The position numbers and the translations under genes were made by a program. Shown one piece after another: positions 24,363 to 33,220 of a DNA stretch of 33,220 nt. How positions within the stretch are numbered: position 1 is the first letter of the stretch; each line of letters opens with the position of its first letter. The DNA is taken from the NCBI RefSeq assembly GCF_025980345.1, contig NZ_JAPDUI010000011.1, forward strand, positions 1 to 33,220. The letters are read 5' to 3'. The notes beneath the pieces are model-generated. The model searched no databases and had not been told where the DNA came from. It saw only the letters and a program-made list of their open reading frames with translations. This DNA is from Arenimonas sp. GDDSR-1. Lineage in GTDB: Bacteria > Pseudomonadota > Gammaproteobacteria > Xanthomonadales > Xanthomonadaceae.

Positions 24363-25682
24363 ATGACCCGCAAGCTATGTTTCCTTGCCGTGCTTGCCGT
24401 GCTCGCCGGCACTGCCGAAGGGGCGACCGACAAACAACGCATCGCCGAACTCGAAGCCCGCATCAAGGCGCTGGAAGCCAGCGCGGCACAACTCAAAGTG
24501 CAGGCCGAACAGGCCGGCGCAGCCGCTGAAGCGGCGCGTGCCGCCATCGATGAGCTGAAAACCGGACAGGAACAAACCGCCGCCGCCATGGCGGATGCCG
24601 CCGCTCCGGAAGCCGCCTCCAGCAACGGCAACGCCTTCAACCCCGCGATTCTGCTGGTGCTCAACGGCAGTTACCAGAGCCACAGCCTGGATCCGGCGAA
24701 CTACTGGCGCGCCGGCTTCGCACCGGTGGAAGGCGCCGGCCCGGAAACCCGCGGTTTTTCACTGGGTGAAAGCGAGCTGGCGTTCTCGTCCAACATCGAT
24801 GATAAATTCTACGGCCAGATGACGCTGGCCTTCGGCGACGGCTCTGTGGAGGTGGAGGAAGCCTACATCGACACCACCGCCCTGCCCGACGGCCTGAGCC
24901 TGCGTGCCGGCCGCTTCTTCTCCAATATCGGTTACCTCAACAGCCACCACGCCCATACCGACAGTTTCTTCGACCGGCCGCTGGCCTACCAGTCGCTGCT
25001 GGCCAATCAATACGGTGATGACGGCGTGCAGCTGCGTTGGGTCGCGCCAACCGATCTGTACCTGGAGTTCGGCGCCGAACTGTTCGCCGGCAACGGCTTT
25101 CCGGCCGGCGGCGGCAATGGCAACGGCGTGGGCACCAAAACCGCGTTCGTGCATGTCGGCGGCGATGTCGGCAGCGATAATGCCTGGCTGGCCGGTGCCT
25201 CGGTGCTGGATGCTGAAACTTCCGGCAATGATGAAGGCTTCAGCGGCGATAGCCGTCTCTACATTCTCGATGCCACTTGGAAATGGGCGCCTCAGGGCAA
25301 CTTCAAGGACGGCGGCTTCACGCTGCGCGGCGAGTACATGCTCGACCAACGCGACGGCCTGTTCACCGATCCGGCGGATCCGAACATCACGGCGCTCTGG
25401 AACGGCGAGCGCCGGGGCGCCTATATCGAAGGGGTCTACCGGTTCAGCCGATTCTGGGAGACAGGCTACCGTTACGATCGCCTGTGGGCCGACAGCAGCG
25501 GCCCCTACGCCAGCGATTACGATCCCTCGCGGCACAGCATGATGGTGACCTGGCGCAACAGCGAGTTCAGCCTGTTCCGCCTGCAGTTCAGCCAGGACAA
25601 ACCCAATGACACCGACACCGACAATGCCGTTTACCTGCAATACCAGACCAGCCTTGGCGCGCACGGCGCGCACAAGTTCTGA
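24363..25682 (+). CDS. Outer-membrane porin-like protein with an N-terminal coiled coil
   Basis: A 439-residue exported protein: signal peptide (about 1-20, ending AEGA), a coiled coil of Glu/Ala/Lys heptads (about 22-70), an alanine-rich linker, then a beta-barrel region (about 90-439) of alternating strands ending in Phe, as in outer-membrane proteins. The barrel has features of phosphate-selective-porin-like proteins (FSLGESELAFSSNIDDKFYG near 125-144; LRAGRFFSNIGYLNSHHAH near 180). The coiled coil probably mediates trimer formation or peptidoglycan contact. It is the first gene of a unit with a Zn-type binding protein (9 bases on) and an ABC permease, so uptake of zinc or a zinc complex across the outer membrane is a reasonable guess. 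Confidence 0.8.
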   Translation: MTRKLCFLAVLAVLAGTAEGATDKQRIAELEARIKALEASAAQLKVQAEQAGAAAEAARAAIDELKTGQEQTAAAMADAAAPEAASSNGNAFNPAILLVLNGSYQSHSLDPANYWRAGFAPVEGAGPETRGFSLGESELAFSSNIDDKFYGQMTLAFGDGSVEVEEAYIDTTALPDGLSLRAGRFFSNIGYLNSHHAHTDSFFDRPLAYQSLLANQYGDDGVQLRWVAPTDLYLEFGAELFAGNGFPAGGGNGNGVGTKTAFVHVGGDVGSDNAWLAGASVLDAETSGNDEGFSGDSRLYILDATWKWAPQGNFKDGGFTLRGEYMLDQRDGLFTDPADPNITALWNGERRGAYIEGVYRFSRFWETGYRYDRLWADSSGPYASDYDPSRHSMMVTWRNSEFSLFRLQFSQDKPNDTDTDNAVYLQYQTSLGAHGAHKF

Positions 25683-25691
25683 GGGATCATT

Positions 25692-26594
25692 ATGAAACGA
25701 CAGCTCTCTTTACTGCTTCTTGCCTGCACCGGTCTTTTCGCGCCGATGGCGCATGCCGGCCTGAATGTTTTTGCCTGCGAACCCGAATGGGGAGCTTTGA
25801 CCAAAGAGCTCGCCGGCGACAAGGTCACTGTCGATGTCGCCACCTCGGCATTGCAGAACGTGCATCAGATCGAGGCCAAACCCAGCCTCATCGCCAAGGT
25901 CCGGCGTGCCGATCTGCTGATCTGTTCCGGGGCCGAGCTTGAGCAGGCCTGGTTGCCGCAACTCATCCGCCAATCGGGCAATGCCAAGGTCGCCTCGGGC
26001 AACGGCAATTTCATGGCGGCGAGCCAGGTCACCACGCTCGACAAACCGACCCAACTTGACCGTGCTGCCGGCGACATCCATCCCCAGGGCAACCCGCATG
26101 TGCATTTGGACCCCTACCGCATGCTGGCCATTGCCAAATCCCTGTCGGCCCGGTTGGCGCTTCTCGATGCGGCCAATGCCCCGTTTTATCAGCAACGGCT
26201 CGCCGATTTCAGCAGCCGCTGGAGCACGGCCACCAAACAGTGGGAACACCGGGCAGCGCCCTTGAAAGGCCGTAAAATCATCGTCCATCACAAAAGCTGG
26301 GCGTATCTGAACAAATGGCTCGGACTGGTGCAGGTCGCTACACTGGAACCCAAACCCGGCGTGCCGCCGACCAGCTCCTATCTTGCGGGCCTGCTCGATA
26401 CCGTCAAAACCGAAAAGCCGGTGGCCATCGTACTGGCCGCCTATCAGGATCCGAAAGCCGCCAACTGGCTTTCCGAACGCAGCGGCACGCCGATTGTGGT
26501 GCTCCCCTTTACCGTCGGCGGCGACGCCCAATCCAAGGATCTATTCAGCATGTATGATTCCACCATCAGCAAGCTTCTCGGCGCGGCCAAATGA
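25692..26594 (+). CDS. Zn/Mn-type ABC transporter substrate-binding protein (ZnuA-like)
   Basis: A 300-residue periplasmic protein with a signal peptide (about 1-22, ending AHA, no lipobox) and the SBP_bac_9/ZnuA fold. Probable metal ligands are His58 (NVHQIEAKPS), His136 or His138 (NPHVHLDP) and His199/His200 (VHHKSWAYL), placed as in ZnuA. The long His/Asp-rich loop of many ZnuA proteins is missing, leaving only a short His segment near 130. It probably delivers Zn2+ to the permease encoded next, which overlaps it by four bases (ATGA). Confidence 0.88.
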   Translation: MKRQLSLLLLACTGLFAPMAHAGLNVFACEPEWGALTKELAGDKVTVDVATSALQNVHQIEAKPSLIAKVRRADLLICSGAELEQAWLPQLIRQSGNAKVASGNGNFMAASQVTTLDKPTQLDRAAGDIHPQGNPHVHLDPYRMLAIAKSLSARLALLDAANAPFYQQRLADFSSRWSTATKQWEHRAAPLKGRKIIVHHKSWAYLNKWLGLVQVATLEPKPGVPPTSSYLAGLLDTVKTEKPVAIVLAAYQDPKAANWLSERSGTPIVVLPFTVGGDAQSKDLFSMYDSTISKLLGAAK

Positions 26595-27418
26595 GTTTCA
26601 GCCTGAATCTTGACGGCTTGGATGCCAGCATTCTCGGACCGGCCTGCGCGGCCGGGCTCATCGTGCTCAGTACGCATGTGCTGCTCGGACGCCGTGTGCT
26701 GGCACGCAACATCATCTTCATCGACCTGGCCATTGCCCAGATCGCCGCGCTGGGTGTCATTCTGGGGCAATTCCTGAATGTCGGTGAACAAGGCGTGGGC
26801 GTCCAGATTTCGGCGGCCGCGGCAGCACTGGCCGGTGCGATGCTGCTGTCCTTCACCGACAAACGCTGGCCGCGTATCCAGGAGCCGATCATCGGCGTGC
26901 TGTTCGTCATGGCCGCGACCGGCGGCATGATGCTGCTGGCCAACAACCCGGAAGGCAGCGAACACCTCAAGGAACTGCTGGTCGGCCAGATTCTGTGGGT
27001 CAGTTACGGACAACTGCTGCCGACGCTTCTGCTCTCGATCGTATTGCTGGCCGCCATCATCTGGCGCCTGGATAACCTCACCGGAATCTGGTTCTATGCC
27101 CTGTTTGCCGTGGCAATTACGGCTTCGGTCCAACTGGTCGGCGTATATCTGGTATTCGCCAGCCTGATTGTTCCCGCCCTGGCCACCATCGGCATGGAAG
27201 GTCGTGCCCAATTGATCTGGGCTTACGGCATCGGCATCGCCGGCTATGTCATCGGCTTGGTCCTGTCTGCGGTGTTCGATCTGCCCAGCGGCCCGATGAT
27301 CGTCTGGTCACTGGTGACCTGCGGGTTGCTGGCCAAGCTGCATCCGGACGTGCGCCGCAACAACATGCCGCCGGACCGCCGCAGGCGTCCGCCGGAGCCG
27401 CCGCCGCAGGCCGGCTGA
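26591..27418 (+). CDS. Zn/Mn-type ABC transporter permease (ZnuB-like)
   Basis: A 275-residue inner-membrane protein of the ABC-3 permease family with about eight hydrophobic segments. It contains the family's N-terminal GLIVLSTHVLLGRRVLARNIIFIDLAIAQIAALG region (read in pieces along about 21-56) and a conserved loop near VQLVGVYLVFASLIVPA. The C-terminal tail is basic and proline-rich (PPDRRRRPPEPPP). It should form the channel for the ZnuA-like protein. No ATPase gene follows: the next feature is a bidirectional terminator at 27429, so the ATP-binding subunit must be encoded elsewhere or shared. Confidence 0.88.
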   Translation: MSFSLNLDGLDASILGPACAAGLIVLSTHVLLGRRVLARNIIFIDLAIAQIAALGVILGQFLNVGEQGVGVQISAAAAALAGAMLLSFTDKRWPRIQEPIIGVLFVMAATGGMMLLANNPEGSEHLKELLVGQILWVSYGQLLPTLLLSIVLLAAIIWRLDNLTGIWFYALFAVAITASVQLVGVYLVFASLIVPALATIGMEGRAQLIWAYGIGIAGYVIGLVLSAVFDLPSGPMIVWSLVTCGLLAKLHPDVRRNNMPPDRRRRPPEPPPQAG

Positions 27419-27428
27419 GCAGACCATG

Positions 27429-27456
27429 AAAAAAGCCGGCTTCTGCCGGCTTTTTT
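27429..27456. terminator. Bidirectional Rho-independent terminator between the permease gene and rpoH
   Basis: A six-A run, stem GCCGGC, loop ttct, stem GCCGGC and a six-T run. It ends both the porin/zinc operon (plus) and rpoH (minus). Confidence 0.93.
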
Positions 27457-27476
27457 CTGCACTGATGCTGCATCAA

Positions 27477-28340
<864 letters not shown>

Positions 28341-28365
28341 GGTGTCTTTACTCCTGACGGAAAGT

Positions 28366-28392
28366 TTAGCACTCTAGCCGTTAGAGTGCTAA
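28366..28392 (-). promoter_or_regulatory. CIRCE element (HrcA operator) upstream of rpoH
   Basis: TTAGCACTC-N9-GAGTGCTAA, an exact match to the CIRCE consensus; pairing extends to 11-base arms. It begins 26 bases before the rpoH start. CIRCE is the binding site of the HrcA repressor, best known upstream of groESL and dnaK operons; no chaperone gene is near, so rpoH is the only candidate target. Confidence 0.92.
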
Positions 28393-28409
28393 CGGCCCCG
28401 TAAAGTTCC
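28381..28409 (-). promoter_or_regulatory. Sigma-E-like promoter of rpoH overlapping the CIRCE element
   Basis: On the minus strand GGAACTT (28409-28403) is followed after 17 bases by TCTAA (28385-28381), close to the sigma-E pattern GGAACTT-N16/17-TCnnA found at one of the E. coli rpoH promoters. The -10 lies within the CIRCE spacer and arm, so bound HrcA would block polymerase. Confidence 0.55.
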
Positions 28410-28473
28410 CGTGAACCAAGCATGCCTCGCACTGCCAGCACACCATCATATTGAGCAATATCAATGAGTTAAT

Positions 28474-29151
28474 TTACAGCCGCCAATCCATAGGGGGCTG
28501 CCCGCGGCCCTGCAGATAGCGGTTGGCTGCGGAAAAATGTCCGCAACCGAGGAATCCCCGGTGCGCCGACAGCGGCGAAGGATGCGGCGCCCGCAGAATG
28601 CAGTGACGGACGCGGTCGATGCGGACGCCTTTGGCTTGGGCATAGGCACCCCAGAGCATGAATACCAGACCATCGCGGTGCTCGGACAGCGCGCTGATGG
28701 CGGTATCGGTGAACTCTTCCCAGCCCTTGCCCTGATGCGATCCGGCTTTGCCGGTTTCCACGGTCAACACGGCATTCAGCAGCAGCACGCCCCGGTCCGC
28801 CCAGGGCGTCAGGTTGCCGGTCGACGGACGCGGCAAACCGAGATCGTTCTCGATTTCCTTGAAGATGTTCTGCAGCGAGGGCGGCGGCGGCACGCCATCG
28901 GGCACGGAAAAGCTCAGGCCATGTGCCTGCCCGGGGCCGTGATAGGGGTCCTGGCCGAGAATGACCACACGCACCGACTCGAACGGCGTTCGATTGAATG
29001 CATTGAAGATCTGCGGCCCGGGCGGATGGATGACGCGCCCCTTGGCTTTTTCGGCGCGCAGGAAGGCAGACAGATCACGCATCGGCGCCGAAGCCAGCAT
29101 CCCGCCCAGATGCGGCTGCCACGATTCGGACAGACGGCCGTCGCTGCTCAT
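28474..29151 (-). CDS. ung: Uracil-DNA glycosylase, family 1
   Basis: A 225-residue base-excision-repair enzyme that removes uracil from DNA. The catalytic water-activating loop GQDPYHG (66-72, Asp68), FSVP near 81-84, the uracil-recognition [10 protein letters not shown] (about 113-122) and the DNA-intercalating [13 protein letters not shown] (190-202) are all intact. The frame is open far upstream, but the ATG at 29151 overlaps the stop of the double-receiver gene (ATGA) and fits the family length. It is the last gene of the rhlB-ftsE-ftsX run. Confidence 0.96.
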   Translation of the reverse strand: MSSDGRLSESWQPHLGGMLASAPMRDLSAFLRAEKAKGRVIHPPGPQIFNAFNRTPFESVRVVILGQDPYHGPGQAHGLSFSVPDGVPPPPSLQNIFKEIENDLGLPRPSTGNLTPWADRGVLLLNAVLTVETGKAGSHQGKGWEEFTDTAISALSEHRDGLVFMLWGAYAQAKGVRIDRVRHCILRAPHPSPLSAHRGFLGCGHFSAANRYLQGRGQPPMDWRL

Positions 29152-29975
29152 CGCGCGTGCTGGCGGTTCCGGCGGCCCATGCGCAGCTGGAACAGCAGCT
29201 TGGTGACCAGCAGCCGTTCTTCCACCGGCTTCTGCACCAGATCGTTGGCGCCGAGCTGGATCAGCTGGCTTTGATTGCGCGGATCGGCATCGCCGGTCAT
29301 CACCACCACCGGCAGGCGCTGTTTGCCGATGCGCCGGTCCTGGCGGATCAGGCGTAGCAGATCCATGCCGGTCAGATCGCCTTTCAGATAGACATCGCTG
29401 AGCACGATGTCGGGCAGCATTTCCGGATCGGCATCGATCAGGCTCATCGCCTCTTCGACCGAAACGGCGTGCTGAACGCCGAGCCCGTGTTTTTTCATCA
29501 TCCGGATGGTGGCCGCGGCCACCACTTTGCTGTCCTCGATGTAAAGCACATCGCCGCTGACTTCTTCGTCGGGCGCCAGATAGCCTTTGATGAAGGAAGC
29601 CAGCGACTCCATGCCCCAGGTCTTGTCGAAATAGTCGGTGACATCCGCGCTCAGGCTGCGGTTTTCCAGACGTTGCTGCACATCGCCGGAAACCACGATG
29701 ATCGGAAAGTAGGTCTGGGTGCTGTGCTCGCGGGCGAAGCGCGCGAGCGCATCGCCGTCCATGTCCGACAGCACCAGCGCGGTCACCAGCAGATGCACCG
29801 GCTGGCTGAGCAGCACGGCCTTGGCCTGTTCGCCGTTTTCGCACTCGGTAATGACCGCATCCGGCAGGGTCTTGGCCATCATGCCGAGCAGCACGCGGCG
29901 TACCATCTTCGATCCGTCCACAATCACCAGATGCGGATGCTGCAGATCCATCGGCAGGAAAGCCAGTGCGGTCAC
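29148..29975 (-). CDS. Double-receiver response-regulator protein without an output domain
   Basis: A 275-residue protein made of two CheY-like receiver domains. The first (about 15-130) lacks the phosphoacceptor: the strand reads [13 protein letters not shown], with Ala66 where Asp is expected, though Lys118 is kept. The second (about 142-260) is complete, with Glu147-Asp148, phosphoacceptor Asp194 (VLSDVYL) and Lys249. With no DNA-binding or enzymatic domain it must act through protein contact. It starts with GTG at 29975, overlapping the ftsX stop (GTGA), or at ATG 29951; its own stop overlaps ung. The position between ftsX and ung is its only functional hint. Confidence 0.85.
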   Translation of the reverse strand: MTALAFLPMDLQHPHLVIVDGSKMVRRVLLGMMAKTLPDAVITECENGEQAKAVLLSQPVHLLVTALVLSDMDGDALARFAREHSTQTYFPIIVVSGDVQQRLENRSLSADVTDYFDKTWGMESLASFIKGYLAPDEEVSGDVLYIEDSKVVAAATIRMMKKHGLGVQHAVSVEEAMSLIDADPEMLPDIVLSDVYLKGDLTGMDLLRLIRQDRRIGKQRLPVVVMTGDADPRNQSQLIQLGANDLVQKPVEERLLVTKLLFQLRMGRRNRQHAR

Positions 29976-30895
29976 CGGTCCACCGGCCGGGTCAGGCGCA
30001 GGTAATGGCCGGATGCCAGGCGCGCACCGAAAACGCCAAGCACCATCGATGCGGCCAGAACGGCCGGCGGCAACCAGAGCGGCACGGGGACGAAAGCGAA
30101 ACCGCTGCCGTAGCTGCCGATGAGGGCTAGAATTTCCGGCGTGATGGCGAATGCCGCCGCCGCCAGAATGCCGAGCGCCAGCGCGCCGGCCAGAAACCCG
30201 AGCAGAGCGCCGGCATACAGGAACGGCCGGCGGATGTAGGCATCGCCGGCACCGAGCTGCTGCATCACAGCGATTTCCTGTTCGCGCGTGGCGATATCCA
30301 GTCGGATGTTGTTGGCGACCGCCAGCACGGCGCCGCTGACGAACAGCAGCGCCAAAAGCAGCAGCAGGCGCTGGCCGAAAGCCAGCCAGGCATCCAGGCG
30401 TTTCTGCCAGAGGCCGTCGTACTGCACGTATTCGGCCTCGGGAAGTGCCTGCAGACGGGTCAACAGTGCCGTTTCATCGGCACGCGGGGTCACGATCATC
30501 ACTGCCGGCAACGGATTTTCGCCGAGCACGGCCACGGCTTTGGCCAAGGCGCTGCTGTCCTTGAATTCGGCCAGACCCTGTTCCGGTGTTTTCACGGTCA
30601 CGGCAGCGACATCGGCATTGCCTTGGAAGCTCCCGGCGATGGCATTGGCCTGCGCGACGCTGACCGTCGGCTGGAAAAACACCTGGATGGCGCGCGAGGT
30701 CTGCACCTGCGAAGCCAGTTGATTCATCTGCAGCATCGACCAAGCCAAGGCCAGGGGCAACGCCAAGGCGATGGCCATGACCCCGAGCGACAGCAGGCTG
30801 GAAAACGGCCGGCGCAGCAGGCGCGCGAAACTGCCGCGGAACGCGGCGGCATGCTGGGCCCGCCAGGCGGCGAAGGCGCTGTAAGACTTATTCAT
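29972..30895 (-). CDS. ftsX: Cell division protein FtsX (ABC-type permease-like)
   Basis: A 307-residue inner-membrane protein with four transmembrane segments (first about 25-50, three more after about 175) and a large periplasmic loop between TM1 and TM2. With FtsE it forms the complex that activates periplasmic murein hydrolases at the division septum. Typical features are [18 protein letters not shown] before the loop and [24 protein letters not shown] after TM2. The ATG at 30895 overlaps the end of ftsE by eight bases; the frame's earlier codons lie within ftsE. Confidence 0.93.
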   Translation of the reverse strand: MNKSYSAFAAWRAQHAAAFRGSFARLLRRPFSSLLSLGVMAIALALPLALAWSMLQMNQLASQVQTSRAIQVFFQPTVSVAQANAIAGSFQGNADVAAVTVKTPEQGLAEFKDSSALAKAVAVLGENPLPAVMIVTPRADETALLTRLQALPEAEYVQYDGLWQKRLDAWLAFGQRLLLLLALLFVSGAVLAVANNIRLDIATREQEIAVMQQLGAGDAYIRRPFLYAGALLGFLAGALALGILAAAAFAITPEILALIGSYGSGFAFVPVPLWLPPAVLAASMVLGVFGARLASGHYLRLTRPVDR

Positions 30896-31577
30896 CGGCC
30901 AGATCCTCCGGCGAGATGTCATCCATCAGACGGCCCTTGTCGATGACCAGCACGCGCTTTTTCATGCGCTTGACCAAGGCCAGATCATGGCTGGCGATGA
31001 CCACCGCCGTGCCCTGTGCGCACAGGTCGACCAGCTGCTGCATGATGTCGGCGGCCAGCCCCGGATCGAGATTGCCGGTCGGTTCGTCGGCCAGCAGCAA
31101 TGCCGGCTGGGTGACCATGGCGCGCGCGATGCCGACGCGCTGCTGCTCGCCGGTCGAGATGTCGGTGGAACGATGGCCGGCCCGTTCGGCCAGACCCAGG
31201 CTCTGCAGGGTCTGGTGCACGCGTTGACGGATGACTGCCGGCGACAAACCGGCGATCTGCAAGGGCAGAGCCACGTTATCGAACACGGTGCGGTCCAGCA
31301 ATAAGCAGTGATCCTGATGCACCACGCCGAGCCGGCGGCGGTGCAAGGCGGCCTTGCCGCCGCGCAGATCGGCGAGATTGCGGCCGTCGAACCAGACCGC
31401 GCCCGCGCTCGGACGCTCGGACAGATGCGCCAGTTTCAGCAAGGTGCTTTTGCCGGCACCGGAATGCCCGGTAATGAACAGCATTTCGCCGGCCTGGACG
31501 GAAAAGCTCAGGTCATCCAGGGCGAGATGTCCGCCCGGATATTTTTTGCTGACGCCGTCGAAGCGCAGAAGTGTCAT
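30888..31577 (-). CDS. ftsE: Cell division ATP-binding protein FtsE
   Basis: A 229-residue ABC ATPase, cytoplasmic partner of FtsX. Walker A GHSGAGKST (37-45), Q-loop HQDH (87-90), Walker B LLLADEPTG (160-168) with catalytic Glu165, and the switch histidine in ASHD are present. The signature motif reads STGEQQ (141-146) where most ABC proteins have SGGxQ, a one-residue deviation at its second position. The ATG at 31577 is preferred over the adjacent GTG at 31580. It begins 40 bases after rhlB ends. Confidence 0.95.
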   Translation of the reverse strand: MTLLRFDGVSKKYPGGHLALDDLSFSVQAGEMLFITGHSGAGKSTLLKLAHLSERPSAGAVWFDGRNLADLRGGKAALHRRRLGVVHQDHCLLLDRTVFDNVALPLQIAGLSPAVIRQRVHQTLQSLGLAERAGHRSTDISTGEQQRVGIARAMVTQPALLLADEPTGNLDPGLAADIMQQLVDLCAQGTAVVIASHDLALVKRMKKRVLVIDKGRLMDDISPEDLADE

Positions 31578-31617
31578 CACACGCCTTCTTTGAGGATACC
31601 CCGCTTAGTGTGCCGTA

Positions 31618-33198
31618 TTACGGCTTCGGCGAGGAGGGGGTAAACCAAGATTTTATGCGCGACAGCACCGAAGGCTTGGCGGCCGGCGGCGCAGCGGAGG
31701 AGGCATGCGTCTGCGGACGCGATCCGGCATCCGCGGGTTTCCGGCGGCGGCGCGGTTTGCGGGCCGCCTCGTTCGGCGCGGCGGCATCCATCGGTTTGGC
31801 GACCGCAGGCCGTTCGCCCTGCGGACGCTCGCCGCGCGGTTTGTCGGATCGCGGTTTGTCGGATCGCGGACGGTCGCTGCGTGGCTTGTCGCCGCGCGGG
31901 CCGCCGGAGGAGCGCCCGGATTTCGGACCGCCGCGTTTGTCGGCCGGGGCGTTGGCACGCACTTCATTGAAGATGTCGGCGATGCTTTCGCCGCCTTCGG
32001 CTTTCGGCAGCGGCTGGCGCGGAATGGCGACCAGCAGTTCCGAGGTGACCGGCGCCGTCGGGATTTTCTGTTCGATGTAGCTCTCGATTTCCGGCAGACC
32101 CTGGGCATACAGTTCGCAGGCGAAGCTGATGGCGTCGCCCTCGGCGCCGAGGCGCGCGGTACGGCCGATGCGGTGCACGTAGTCGGCGGCATCGAACGGC
32201 AGGTCGAAGTTATAGACATGGCTGACGCCGTCGATGTGCAGGCCGCGGGCCGCGACGTCGGTGGCGACCAGGATTTCCAGCTCGCCGCGCTGGAACTTGG
32301 CCAGCAGCGACTGGCGCTTCTTCTGCGGCACGTCGCCGGACAGCACACCGACGCGGTAATGGGCCTTTTCCAGGGCGCGCGCAACGCGCTCGACCCAGAC
32401 CTTGGTATTGACGAACACCATGCTGCGGCCGCCTTCAACGCGCGACAGCAGGCTGATCAGCAAGGGCAGCTTTTCTTCCATGGCCGGGAAGTAAAGCAGC
32501 TGGCGTACGCGCGCGGCGGTGACCGTTTCGGTTTCCACCGACAGCTTTTCCGGATCGTTCATGTGTTCGTAGGCGAGCTCGAGCACGCGGTGGCTGAGCG
32601 TGGCCGAGAACAGCAGGGTCTGGCGCTCTTCGCGGATCGGCAGTTTGCGCAGCAGGTAGCGCAGATCCTTGATGAAACCCAGATCGAACATGCGGTCGGC
32701 TTCATCCAGAATGCAGACTTCGCAGGCGTGCAGCGAGACCACGCCCTGTTTGACGTAATCGATCAGGCGGCCGGGGGTGGCGATGATGATGTCGGAGCCC
32801 TGCTCGAGCATGGCTTTCTGTTTGTCGTAATCAACGCCGCCGTACACCAGTGCGAATTTCAGGCCGAGTCGGGCGCCGAACTGCTCGGCATCCTTGGCGA
32901 TCTGGATGGCCAGCTCGCGAGTCGGGGCCAGGATCATGGCACGCGGATCGGCGGCCCGGCGGTTGGCCAGCGCCGGTTTGGTCAGCAGGCGGTTCATGCA
33001 GGCGATCAGGAAGGCCAGGGTTTTGCCGGTACCGGTCTGCGCCTGACCGGCCACGTCACGGCCGCTGAGGGCAAAGGGCAGGGTCATGGCCTGAATCGGC
33101 GTGCAGCGGGAGAAGCCGGCCTGTTCCAGGCCATCGAGCAATGCAGGGGTGATGTCGAAATTGGAAAAGGCTATATCGGTCAGTGCTTTATCAGTCAT
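31618..33198 (-). CDS. rhlB: DEAD-box RNA helicase RhlB
   Basis: A 526-residue ATP-dependent RNA helicase that works in RNA turnover, in E. coli as a degradosome subunit. The Q motif and motif I AQTGTGKT (53-60), PTREL, DEAD (165-168), SAT (198-200), the VATDVAARG helicase motif and HRIGRTAR are all present; [16 protein letters not shown] is RhlB-like. After about residue 425 a disordered basic tail of about 100 residues holds pentad repeats of the type D/E-K/R-P-R-S, likely an RNA- or RNase E-binding extension. The encoding DNA contains a perfect tandem 15-bp repeat. The gene starts 22 bases inside the window's right edge. Confidence 0.93.
   Translation of the reverse strand: MTDKALTDIAFSNFDITPALLDGLEQAGFSRCTPIQAMTLPFALSGRDVAGQAQTGTGKTLAFLIACMNRLLTKPALANRRAADPRAMILAPTRELAIQIAKDAEQFGARLGLKFALVYGGVDYDKQKAMLEQGSDIIIATPGRLIDYVKQGVVSLHACEVCILDEADRMFDLGFIKDLRYLLRKLPIREERQTLLFSATLSHRVLELAYEHMNDPEKLSVETETVTAARVRQLLYFPAMEEKLPLLISLLSRVEGGRSMVFVNTKVWVERVARALEKAHYRVGVLSGDVPQKKRQSLLAKFQRGELEILVATDVAARGLHIDGVSHVYNFDLPFDAADYVHRIGRTARLGAEGDAISFACELYAQGLPEIESYIEQKIPTAPVTSELLVAIPRQPLPKAEGGESIADIFNEVRANAPADKRGGPKSGRSSGGPRGDKPRSDRPRSDKPRSDKPRGERPQGERPAVAKPMDAAAPNEAARKPRRRRKPADAGSRPQTHASSAAPPAAKPSVLSRIKSWFTPSSPKP
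31838..31867. repeat. Tandem 15-bp repeat within the rhlB tail
   Basis: GGTTTGTCGGATCGC occurs twice in direct succession, encoding RSDKP pentads on the minus strand. Less exact copies continue to about 31910. Confidence 0.85.
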
Positions 33199-33220
33199 TT
33201 TTGGATTTCCGCAGCGGCCT

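Overview
The window reads as a chromosomal segment of a GC-rich gammaproteobacterium, most likely from the Xanthomonadales (Lysobacterales). This is an inference from protein resemblance (RhlB, FtsEX, RpoH, type I FolE, an indolepyruvate oxidoreductase C-terminus) and gene order; there is no rRNA in the window to confirm it.

Layout. 1-565: the end of an indolepyruvate ferredoxin oxidoreductase gene, closed by a bidirectional terminator. 637-4778: a tight minus-strand run, rlmI - L,D-transpeptidase - TetA-like MFS transporter - folE. 4807-5970: a promoter, a yybP-ykoY (Mn2+) riboswitch and a TerC/Alx-family gene. 6032-8973: a rhomboid protease, phenylalanine 4-hydroxylase, and a convergent MgtC/SapB-DUF4010 membrane protein. 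9036-13217: an overlapping plus-strand operon, fbp - 2OG-Fe(II) oxygenase - cardiolipin synthase - small membrane protein - pdxJ. 13214-14103: a hexose-6-phosphate mutarotase (minus) and tRNA-Arg(CCG).

14104-17947 is an AT-rich island with a very different base composition. It holds a small Xre/C-protein-like repressor, a perfect 23-bp palindrome in the divergent control region, an exported PDZ protein that looks like an M48 metallopeptidase with its active site erased, a NERD-domain nuclease-like protein, and a membrane-anchored His/Asp-rich ORF interrupted by an in-frame TAG. This is the best candidate for something undescribed.

17948-24151 carries two related, divergently arranged two-component pairs (MASE1-like sensor kinase plus NarL/LuxR-type regulator). 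Between them lie a seven-repeat, cysteine-rich RCC1-like propeller and a small unknown gene. RcsB-box-like 15-mers sit upstream of the small gene and in the second kinase/regulator gap.

24363-27418 is an outer-membrane porin plus a Zn-type substrate-binding protein and an ABC permease, with no ATPase gene beside them. 27477-28409 is rpoH with a perfect CIRCE operator overlapping a sigma-E-like promoter. 28474-33198 is a minus-strand run, rhlB - ftsE - ftsX - double-receiver protein - ung, mostly joined by short overlaps.
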